From Pseudomonadota bacterium (lineage in GTDB: Bacteria; Myxococcota_A; Polyangia; Polyangiales; Polyangiaceae), in NCBI GenBank assembly GCA_023398955.1, contig JAEWRL010000232.1, forward strand, positions 1 to 41,623: 41,623 nucleotides of DNA, read 5' to 3'. The notes under the pieces were generated by a model that saw only the letters and a program-made list of their open reading frames with translations, searched no databases and was not told the DNA's origin. Positions 17,019-23,943 of the stretch are shown here, in pieces; the stretch's first letter is position 1, and each line of letters starts with the position of its first letter. The translations under genes were made by a program, and so were the position numbers.

Positions 17019-17462
17019 ATGGTTCTCCTGCTGATGGTGCTGATGGTCGCGGTGGGCGCTCTGGTTCCGATCCAAGCGGGGATCAACACGGAGTTCAGGC
17101 GGCATGCCGGTCACCCGCTGCTCGCCGGGCTTGCCAACTTCACCGTTGGTTGGGTTGCGATCTTCGCGGTGTTGCTGGCCCTCAGAATCCCATGGCCAAC
17201 CGTGGCTCGGCTACAGCAGATCCCGAGCTGGGCCTGGTTGGGTGGTCTCTGTGGCGCGTCGCTCGTCGTGAGTGCCGTCGTTGCCGCCTCGAAGCTGGGA
17301 GCAACCCTACTGATGGCGGCCCTCCTAGCGGGGCAGCTGACAAGCTCCGTCGTGGTGGACCACTTCGGTTGGGTCGGCTACACTCCGCGGCCGGTCTCCT
17401 TCGGGCGCATCGCCGGAGTGTGTCTCCTGGTGCTGGGCGTGGTCCTGATCCACCGCGACTGA
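17019..17462 (+). CDS. YdcZ/DUF606-type DMT-superfamily membrane protein
   Basis: The 147-residue integral membrane protein has about five hydrophobic segments. It shows the family pattern: GALVPIQAGINTEFRRHAGHPLLAGLANFTVGW at the N-terminus, LGATLLMAALLAGQLTSSVVVDHFGW in the middle, and a C-terminal segment ending VVLIHRD. DUF606 proteins are half-size members of the drug/metabolite transporter superfamily and usually act as paired halves; no second half is adjacent, so it may homodimerise. The transported substrate is unknown. A clear Shine-Dalgarno sequence was not seen; the start is set by the first membrane segment. Confidence 0.85.
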   Translation: MVLLLMVLMVAVGALVPIQAGINTEFRRHAGHPLLAGLANFTVGWVAIFAVLLALRIPWPTVARLQQIPSWAWLGGLCGASLVVSAVVAASKLGATLLMAALLAGQLTSSVVVDHFGWVGYTPRPVSFGRIAGVCLLVLGVVLIHRD

Positions 17463-17550
17463 GGGGAATGCTTGGAGCGATGAGCTGCTGCCAATCCAAG
17501 GCTATCTCGATAGCATCGAAACCGAGTTCGTGGACGGACGGGGCCCTCCC

Positions 17551-18105
17551 ATGACGTTCACCGAGTTCGCGATCCTCGGCGCGTTGTCGGCGGGCTCCCT
17601 CCGAGCGCTCCTCCTGTGGCGCGCTGGGCCCAGAGTCGCCGTGGTCAATACCGTCGTTCTCACCACGCTGGGTGAGGGTCGTTCGTCCGACATCCCCGGT
17701 TTGCTGGCTGCTACCGGTCGCACCCCCTACCACCGGGTCGCGTCCGAGCTGGGGCAGCTGGCCGTGCGCCTTGCTGGCCACGGCGGGGCCGGGGTCGAGC
17801 CTGCCAGTCTCCGCGAGATGCTGCACCATGAAGCAGCACGGGCTCTGTCCCGAGCTCATCGCGAGTTGAACCGCAGCGGATGGTTGGATGGGGTTGCGTT
17901 CGCTGCCATCGTGACCGCGGGGCTCGGCGCCGCTGTGTACGGAACTGACTCGGCCAAGCTGGTGTTGGCGATGCTTGCGGCGACGCTACTATGGTTTGCC
18001 AACGTACTAACTGCGCGCAGCACGGCGAGGAGCATGTACGCTGGCGCTATGGCGCTGGCGGACAGCTTGTGGGAGGCTCTCATGGAAGAGACGAGTGAGG
18101 GATGA
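17551..18105 (+). CDS. Membrane protein of unknown function, coupled to the MMACHC-like gene
   Basis: The 184-residue protein has an N-terminal hydrophobic segment (FAILGALSAGSLRALLLW), a soluble middle of about 90 residues and two further membrane segments (VAFAAIVTAGLGAAVYG and KLVLAMLAATLLWFANVL). The arrangement is loosely like MotA/ExbB-type proteins, but no diagnostic residue supports that. The last codons overlap the next start as ATGA (18102-18105), so the two proteins are probably made together. The ATG at 17551 is chosen; an in-frame GTG at 17530 is possible. Confidence 0.65.
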   Translation: MTFTEFAILGALSAGSLRALLLWRAGPRVAVVNTVVLTTLGEGRSSDIPGLLAATGRTPYHRVASELGQLAVRLAGHGGAGVEPASLREMLHHEAARALSRAHRELNRSGWLDGVAFAAIVTAGLGAAVYGTDSAKLVLAMLAATLLWFANVLTARSTARSMYAGAMALADSLWEALMEETSEG

Positions 18106-18809
18106 ACACCGTGACCGTGGTCGATGAGTTCAGCAGTCAGTGCCGCTCGCAAGGGCTGGATCTGGTCCACGGGTTTGGGGCGAGACCGCTCCTCCCCGCG
18201 CTCGGGCGGCTTGGGGTTGCGGTCCCGGACGCGGAGAACCCGGCGGCGGCGTTGGTCGCCAATACGCGATCGATGTGGCCCGCATTTCGGGCTGCGCTAT
18301 GCCGTGATCCCGCTTTGCTGCGTGGCGCGCATCCCCTCGACACTTGGGTGGAACGTACGGTCGAACGAGCCGCGGCGGCCACCGGTGCATCGCCCGTCGT
18401 GCTATGGGCCCATCGGCCCCTCGCGAACGGCGCATACGTGCCCCTTCAGCGGTTGGCGGTTGCGGCAGGCTTTGCGGTCCTCGCCCCATGCCACTTGCTG
18501 GTGCATCCGAAGCACGGGCCCTGGTTGGGGTTGCGTGCGCTGGTGCTCTTCTCTCGAGAGTACCCTTCCGTGGCCCGCTCGGCCGCGGGTGGAATGTGTG
18601 ACGGGTGCCCGGCGCCGTGTATGCCGGCCTTGAGAGCCGCTGAGGCAGGCATGTGCCGCCTCGAGCCAGGGCAACGCGTGACGGGGCAATGGCGCGCATG
18701 GCTAGCGGTTCGCGACGCCTGTCCCGCCGGCGCGGAGTCCCGCTATTCCGATGAACAGATTCGGTACCATTATCAGCGTGATCGCACCGTGCTCGACGCT
18801 TCGGAGTAG
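18102..18809 (+). CDS. MMACHC (CblC)-like protein with an added Cys cluster
   Basis: The 235-residue protein resembles the human B12-processing enzyme MMACHC in its C-terminal half. QWRAWLAVRDA (196-206) parallels HWRDWTYRDA, RYSDEQIRY (214-222) parallels RYSEEQKAY, and HPKHGPWLGLRALVLF (135-150) parallels HPRFGGWFAIRGVVLL; the human segments are recalled, not searched. MMACHC removes the upper ligand of cobalamin with glutathione or flavin. This protein also has Cys166, Cys169, Cys173 and Cys185 in a CDGCPAPC context, reminiscent of QueG-type iron-sulfur proteins, whose cobalamin domain shares the MMACHC fold. A cobalamin- or flavin-linked reductase is the best guess. It is translationally coupled to the preceding membrane protein. 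Confidence 0.6.
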   Translation: MNTVTVVDEFSSQCRSQGLDLVHGFGARPLLPALGRLGVAVPDAENPAAALVANTRSMWPAFRAALCRDPALLRGAHPLDTWVERTVERAAAATGASPVVLWAHRPLANGAYVPLQRLAVAAGFAVLAPCHLLVHPKHGPWLGLRALVLFSREYPSVARSAAGGMCDGCPAPCMPALRAAEAGMCRLEPGQRVTGQWRAWLAVRDACPAGAESRYSDEQIRYHYQRDRTVLDASE

Positions 18810-18894
18810 AGTGTCGAAGCGGTTCGGACCTCCGGGAGATGGTGCAGCGTCTATCCTGCGCTAGGAGCCTGGGTGAGTTTCGCGGGGGCCCGGG

Positions 18895-18932
18895 CCGAGC
18901 GAAATGGGCGAGGGATCGAGAATCGCGCTCGG
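18895..18932. terminator. Hairpin between convergent genes, similar to the one at 13794
   Basis: CCGAGCG at 18895-18901 pairs with CGCTCGG at 18926-18932 around a 24-base loop. It lies between the convergent stops at 18809 and 18937. Its core resembles the hairpin at 13794-13822, which suggests a shared bidirectional terminator or dispersed repeat. There is no T-tract. Confidence 0.4.
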
Positions 18933-18936
18933 ACAG

Positions 18937-20157
18937 TCAGTTGGTGAGGGCCACGCGCTGGTCGACTGCGCGTGCGTAGAGCTTGAGCAGTGCGTGCTCT
19001 GCCATCTCGCGTGTCGCCAGGATCCGCTCTGCGGAATGCGCCAGATAGGCGCAGAACTCCTCTCGTTCCTGCGGCGTGTAATGGTCGGCGTAGGCGCGCT
19101 TGCCAGAAGCGAGGTCGTGGGCCACGTAATTTGTGGGCCAGATGTGATACCCGCGGGCGATCTCCAGATCTACCCGGGCCGCCAGGTCAGCAATGAAGTC
19201 AGCGCGATCGCTGCCGCGACCCTTGGCTGCCGCATGGTCGACCATCACGGGCTCCCGCACCGTCAAGTAGATTCGACCCTTCGGCTGCAGTAGTCCGCCG
19301 AGCATGTGTGCAGTATCCCGGCGTCCCCTCTCGAGAGGGCTATGGCGAACCTGAGCGTTCAGAATGCACGCTGCCTTGAAGACGTCGCAGGGTTCGTACT
19401 CATAGGAGACTGCCACGGGGGCCACCGGAAGCACGGGACCTGCGTGATCGTGACCCCGTTCGTAAGCCATCAGGAGCATGCGGAGCAGCGCCGGCTCCGT
19501 CCGATCCGCGCCGTCCCGCGTGCGGCCTTGACGTTGCGCTATCCAGACGGACTCGCCATTATCGAGCAGGCCGCGCACGTACTCGGACACCTGCCGAGAG
19601 TGCATGTAGAGCTCTTTGCCCTTGAGATTGCGCCGGATCACGAAACAATCGACGAGTCGGAAGAAGTTTCGGATCCAGCCGTTGTGGAGGAGATTGTCGC
19701 CCACGGCGGGGTGCGGAGCGGGACGCCCCAAGGACAGAACGAGACGGCTCAGCAAGGCCGAATCCAGAAGGATGTCTCGATGGTTGGAGACGAACAGGGA
19801 CGCGCTGCCCGTCGCGAGGAACTCCGCGCCTTGGTACGTCACCCCCTTCGAGGTCCTCTCGAGCAGCGCGGAAAGCATCAGTGTGCCCAGGCCTCGTTCG
19901 AACTCTTCCACGGTCTGGGCACACCGCGCATCGCCCAAGTGCCTGGACGAATGCTCGCCCAGCAGGGTCCGAGCGAGTCGACGAAAGCTCCGCTCCTGGA
20001 GCAGGCCAGCGATAGCTTCGGGAACGGTCAGGTCTATCGTGAGCGGCCCATCGCTCCTGGGTGGGGCTGAAATGCGCAAGCCACTTTCCGGTGGGGCGCT
20101 GGGGAAGGAACTCTGGCTGACGCCAAAGATCTCTGCGGCGGAAGCTCGCGTACTCAT
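18937..20157 (-). CDS. PlsB-like glycerol-3-phosphate/lysophosphatidate acyltransferase
   Basis: The 406-residue protein carries the acyltransferase catalytic motif SNHRDILLD (124-132, His126 with Asp128/Asp132) and the substrate-binding block QRQGRTRDG (208-216), which corresponds to EGGRSRTG in PlsB. A hydrophobic strand IRNFFRLVDCFVIRRN precedes it, as in the LPLAT family. It should acylate glycerol-3-phosphate or a lysophospholipid at the inner membrane. It is about half the length of E. coli PlsB and lacks its large N-terminal region, so it represents the shorter NHRD-type branch. The ATG at 20157 is the first in frame; the front 40 residues are Ser/Pro-rich and may be disordered. It is divergent from the pair at 20804. 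Confidence 0.8.
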   Translation of the reverse strand: MSTRASAAEIFGVSQSSFPSAPPESGLRISAPPRSDGPLTIDLTVPEAIAGLLQERSFRRLARTLLGEHSSRHLGDARCAQTVEEFERGLGTLMLSALLERTSKGVTYQGAEFLATGSASLFVSNHRDILLDSALLSRLVLSLGRPAPHPAVGDNLLHNGWIRNFFRLVDCFVIRRNLKGKELYMHSRQVSEYVRGLLDNGESVWIAQRQGRTRDGADRTEPALLRMLLMAYERGHDHAGPVLPVAPVAVSYEYEPCDVFKAACILNAQVRHSPLERGRRDTAHMLGGLLQPKGRIYLTVREPVMVDHAAAKGRGSDRADFIADLAARVDLEIARGYHIWPTNYVAHDLASGKRAYADHYTPQEREEFCAYLAHSAERILATREMAEHALLKLYARAVDQRVALTN

Positions 20158-20803
20158 AGTAGGTGCCTGGCTCGTTGGCCTAGCGGCCGACTCATGACCG
20201 CTTGCGATCGGCGACGATTGCTGAAACGGCGAGGGACGGCAAGTCGCAAATTGGCGTTGCGGCTCCTCCAGTGGCTTTCGGCTCCCCGTCTGCCGAATTA
20301 CGCAGTGATGCTGTCAGTGCAATCGTATCTCGGGGGCGTCCCGATGCGTACGCCAGCCCTACGTAGACTCTCGTTGCCCGTTCGGGGCGCCGGTCGCGCG
20401 GGGGTGCTGCGTCGATGTCCGGGTCGAGACCACCTCTGCGGGGTGCGGAGCCCCGAAGCATTGCCGGCGGTGTTCATCTCGGACACTCCCGCAAGCGTGT
20501 AGCAAGTGAACTGTCATTCCGCCGAAATGGAACGGAAACCGCGCAAGGGAGCACCCTAGCATCTGTGGCGACTGCGCCTCGTCTCGGCACGCTGATTGGA
20601 CCTGAAGGTGTGCGGATGCGCCGCGAACGCGGAGTTCTGGCGCGTGCGTCTCACTGCGGAGGCAAGAGGCCTTACGGTGTGCTTCCCGCCCGGGTGCGAA
20701 CGTCTGTCGCGAGTGCCAGACGCCTCGCCCGCTACCCAAAGTCCGGAGGGGAAACCAGAATAGACGGTGGCATGCCGCCTTACTTCAGCGAAAGGAGCAT
20801 CGC
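20158..20803. other. 646-bp intergenic region without a recognised gene
   Basis: Several open frames occur on both strands but all are Arg/Ser/Pro-rich with no recognisable domain, as expected of chance frames in GC-rich DNA. It is the longest gap in the window, between divergent genes. AAAGGAG near 20791 is the ribosome-binding site of the downstream gene. No CRISPR, tRNA or strong dyad was seen. Confidence 0.4.
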
Positions 20804-21439
20804 GTGACAGGTACCCGCTCGAGCCAAGTCGACATCGCTCTCTGCACGGATGTTGGGCATTTCTTCCGCCGGGTCGTGGACGACGTGCGTGCCAGTCGTC
20901 GCCTCGACACCACCGAAACTGCAACGACCTACGTCGCTGCCTTGCTCGCCGACTTCAGCGATCCTCGACACTACGAGGGTTCGAGTCTGGAACGGCCGTT
21001 GACGCTTCTCCTCCACGACGCGCTTCGTGAGCGTTCTCCGGAATCGTTCGAGCGGCTTCGAAGGCTCGGTGACGTGGTTCTCTACCTCAGCGGTTTCTTC
21101 GGTGAGCATTTCGAGCGGAGGGGAGTCACCCAAGAATACGTGACGCAGCTCGGCGCCCAGGCGTATTGGGGCGCTCGCCAGGCGCTATCCTGGTTCCGAA
21201 TCACCCCCGAGGAGCCCGGGGACACCACGGATCTGTTCCACGAGCTCGCGGCCAACTTCGAATCCTTCCGCATGCTCGTCGAGGGCGTAGCGTGGGGTCT
21301 TCCCGGCAGAAAGGGAGGTCACCAGTCCAGCCTGCTGGACCTCTACGAACGCTGGCTCAGGACGGGATCCGAGCTCCTCGCCGAGCAGCTCGGAGCTGCT
21401 GGGATCCTCCCCAGGCGCGGCGATGGCGCGGTGCACTGA
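20804..21439 (+). CDS. Hypothetical protein, first of a coupled pair
   Basis: This 211-residue soluble protein has a high helical content (for example PLTLLLHDALRERSPESFERLRRLGDVVLYLSGFF) and no signal peptide or membrane segment. I do not recognise its family. The GTG start at 20804 follows AAAGGAG with seven bases spacing, a strong ribosome-binding site. Its stop overlaps the ATG of the next gene (TGATG at 21437-21441), so the two are translated together. Composition and codon use look native. A structural or regulatory helper of the partner is possible but unproven. Confidence 0.7.
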   Translation: MTGTRSSQVDIALCTDVGHFFRRVVDDVRASRRLDTTETATTYVAALLADFSDPRHYEGSSLERPLTLLLHDALRERSPESFERLRRLGDVVLYLSGFFGEHFERRGVTQEYVTQLGAQAYWGARQALSWFRITPEEPGDTTDLFHELAANFESFRMLVEGVAWGLPGRKGGHQSSLLDLYERWLRTGSELLAEQLGAAGILPRRGDGAVH

Positions 21440-22041
21440 TGGCAGCGCTCACCCTGCGTCCACTGCAGGTTCGGCTGCAGGCATTCTACGGAGTCGAACC
21501 GTGGGTGAATATTGACGATTTCGCTTGTTTCTCGGAATCGAATGAACGAGAGACGCTGCTACTCCGGTCGTCGAAGGAGGTTCTCGAAATCCGACTGGTG
21601 CTGCCGAAAGCCGCCGAAGAGCTACAGAACACCGATCTCGAAGCGCTGGATGTCGCGGGACCTGGCGCCGACTTGTGGGCGCAGGTCATCGAGGGGGTTA
21701 GCCACTTCGTTCTCCTCCTGGAACGTGTGCGAATGCGATTGCCCACCACCCACCTCGAACTGGAGATGCAGGCCGAAGTCGACAAGTATCTGATGTTCGC
21801 GTGCCCATTCACGCAACATCCACAAGCGCCGGACCTGCATCAGAGGCTCTTCTCCCGGGTGAGATTCCTCGAGTCGGCGCAGTGCGAAAGCGGAGCCCGG
21901 TATCGATTGGCAAATCGCCTTGCGGCTCGATATACTGCAGCCCTCTTCGGTCGCGGCCCGCGGCCAGATGCAGCACGACAGCTGCGCCGCTTCTTCCGCG
22001 CGGGTCAGGCAGAGAAGATCCACATGGCTCGTGCAGCCTGA
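21439..22041 (+). CDS. Hypothetical protein, second of a coupled pair
   Basis: This 200-residue soluble protein has a regular alpha/beta composition, with ACFSESNERETLLLRSSKEVLEIRLVLPKAAE and LELEMQAEVDKYLMFACPF as its most ordered stretches. The C-terminus is Arg-rich (RQLRRFFRAGQAEK). No known domain is recognised. It starts inside the stop codon of the upstream gene (TGATG), which fixes the start at 21439 and implies co-translation. It converges with the PPK2 gene, 21 bp away. Confidence 0.7.
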   Translation: MAALTLRPLQVRLQAFYGVEPWVNIDDFACFSESNERETLLLRSSKEVLEIRLVLPKAAEELQNTDLEALDVAGPGADLWAQVIEGVSHFVLLLERVRMRLPTTHLELEMQAEVDKYLMFACPFTQHPQAPDLHQRLFSRVRFLESAQCESGARYRLANRLAARYTAALFGRGPRPDAARQLRRFFRAGQAEKIHMARAA

Positions 22042-22062
22042 GCAACGAACCCCGGTCCAGCG

Positions 22063-23607
22063 CTAGCGAGATGCGTGGGCGGCGAGCGCTTTCTCCACGG
22101 CGCCGCAGAGCGTTTCGAGCACCTTGACGCGCGCAAATGGTTTATCATTCCCTTCTACGAGCGTCCATGGAGCGTACTCCGTGCTGGTGTGTCCAATCAT
22201 CTCGCTGACCGCAACCTCGTAGTCGGACCAACGCTCACGGTTTCGATAGTCTTCTTCCGTGATCTTGTGGCGCTTCCACGGCGTTGACTCGCGTTGCTGA
22301 AAGCGCCGAAGCTGCTCATCCTTGCTGATGTGAAGCCAGAATTTGACGACGACGATGCCAAACCCGACGAGCTGCTCTTCGAAGTCGTTTATCTCGTGAA
22401 ATGCGCGCTGCCACTCAGCCGTCGTGGCGTACCGTTCGACACGTTCGACCAGGACGCGACCGTACCAGCTGCGGTCGAACAGCGTGGTCTTTCCAAGGCG
22501 TGGTAGGTGCCGCCAGAACCTCCAAAGGTAATGGTGCGCCCGCTCCTCGTCCGTGGGCGCTGCTACAGGGACGATCCGACAGTCCCGAGCGTCGAGCGCC
22601 TGTGCGACGCGACGGATGGCACCGCCCTTGCCGGCCGCATCCCAGCCCTGGAACACGACGACGACCCCCAAGGGCTTGCGCGCCACCTTGTGTGCGAGTC
22701 GGTTGAGGCGCGCTTGGCCTGCCGCGAGTCGCTCTTCGTAGGTCTGACGGTTGAGCGCCAAGCCGAGATCGAGCGTGTCGAGGATGGTCCGCTCCGTGAA
22801 AGCGTCGGTCCGTCCGCTCCAAGTGGGAACGCTGGGCGAGTCTTGATCGGCGTCCTCGCGGGCCGCTGACGATGCGCCGGCCCCGGTTGCTCGTTCCGCT
22901 TCCGAAACCCGTTGGCGAACCCTCTGTATCAGGTGCTTCACGACAGCAATGTCACGGTAGCGCCAGTCGCCAGCTTCGATCACGGTCCAAGGTGCCCCCG
23001 CCGTGCTCGTCGTGCGGATAACACGGGAGGCGACCTTGCGGAACTCTCCGTAGAGAGCGTGGTGCTTCCAGTCAGTCTGCGTGACTGGCCACCGTGGGTG
23101 TGGGGTGCCCTCGATTCGCCTGAAGCGCCGCTTCTGCTGCTTCTTCGTCAAGTGCAGCCACAACTTGATCACGAGCATGCCGTCGTCCACGAGAGCCTGC
23201 TCGAACCTTCGAGCCCGAGCCATTGCGGCGTCGAGGCGGTCGTCACTCCACGCGCCGTAGGCGCGCGCCGCCATGGCAGGCGAATACCAGGATCCCAGAC
23301 AGAGCCCAATCTGCCCCCGGGCGGGCAAGTGCATCCAGTGCCGCCAGTACTCGGGGCGTTGGCTCTCCTCCTCGCTGGGATCCCCGGGCGCATAAACCAG
23401 CAGGTATCGAGCATCGAGCCACTCGTGGAGGCGGTTCAGGACGTCTCCGCGTCCGGAACCGTCCATGCCGTGGATGAGCACGATGGCGGGTATTCTGAGG
23501 CGGTTCAGGTCGCGTTGGAGTTGAAGCAGCTCCGTGCGTGTTTCCGGCTCTTGCCGCGCGAATTCCGACTTGCTTAGCTTCAGGTCCAGCTCGGCCGTCT
23601 CGAACAT
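22063..23607 (-). CDS. Two-domain polyphosphate:AMP phosphotransferase (PPK2 class II)
   Basis: The 514-residue protein has two tandem PPK2 domains. The second is complete: Walker A GWDAAGKGG, then FDRSWYGR and the lid segment RHKITEEDYRNRERW. The first has GMDGSGRGD at 47-55, where the catalytic Lys is Arg, and CLGSWYSP where the second has FDRSWYGR, so it is probably inactive. This matches class II PPK2 enzymes, which phosphorylate AMP to ADP with polyphosphate and use one working half. The ATG at 23607 has GGAGG eight bases upstream; the longer frame begins with unrelated residues. It is divergent from the CBM2 lipoprotein gene. Confidence 0.92.
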   Translation of the reverse strand: MFETAELDLKLSKSEFARQEPETRTELLQLQRDLNRLRIPAIVLIHGMDGSGRGDVLNRLHEWLDARYLLVYAPGDPSEEESQRPEYWRHWMHLPARGQIGLCLGSWYSPAMAARAYGAWSDDRLDAAMARARRFEQALVDDGMLVIKLWLHLTKKQQKRRFRRIEGTPHPRWPVTQTDWKHHALYGEFRKVASRVIRTTSTAGAPWTVIEAGDWRYRDIAVVKHLIQRVRQRVSEAERATGAGASSAAREDADQDSPSVPTWSGRTDAFTERTILDTLDLGLALNRQTYEERLAAGQARLNRLAHKVARKPLGVVVVFQGWDAAGKGGAIRRVAQALDARDCRIVPVAAPTDEERAHHYLWRFWRHLPRLGKTTLFDRSWYGRVLVERVERYATTAEWQRAFHEINDFEEQLVGFGIVVVKFWLHISKDEQLRRFQQRESTPWKRHKITEEDYRNRERWSDYEVAVSEMIGHTSTEYAPWTLVEGNDKPFARVKVLETLCGAVEKALAAHASR

Positions 23608-23795
23608 CCAGATACCTCCGGTCGGGGGAGTGCCGCTTCTGCGAGCGGCGCGGTAGCATCTTCCATCGGCTGCATGCATGCCTCAAGCATAGGGGTACAC
23701 AGGTGCTCGGAACCGGCCGTGGGGCGCCTGGTAGGTTCCACCAGGGAGTCGAAGGGCGAGCGCGCCATCCGGGAAAGTGCCTGTTCTCGCCCATT

Positions 23796-23819
23796 CGTCA
23801 GTGAGTCAACACGCTGACG
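23796..23819. promoter_or_regulatory. Inverted repeat abutting the -35 of the CBM2-lipoprotein promoter
   Basis: CGTCAG at 23796-23801 and CTGACG at 23814-23819 are perfect inverted copies with a 12-base spacer, ending directly before the proposed -35 box at 23820. This is a typical activator or repressor site geometry, but no regulator is identified. Confidence 0.35.
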
Positions 23820-23848
23820 GTGTCATGCTATTCCGTTGCTGCTACAAT
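23820..23848 (+). promoter_or_regulatory. Sigma70-like promoter for the CBM2 lipoprotein gene
   Basis: GTGTCA (four of six matches to TTGACA), a 17-base spacer and TACAAT (five of six to TATAAT) end about 95 bases before the GTG start at 23944. The local sequence is AT-rich for this genome. The rest of the 336-bp divergent gap (23608-23943) shows nothing else clear. Confidence 0.45.
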
Positions 23849-23943
23849 GTTTAGGCGTTCCCCTGCCGCGCATCCCTACATGGTTGATCGTGGTAGGGAA
23901 ACCCCGTAGCGTTGGGGGCCTCATCAAACCTGGAGGGTTCATT

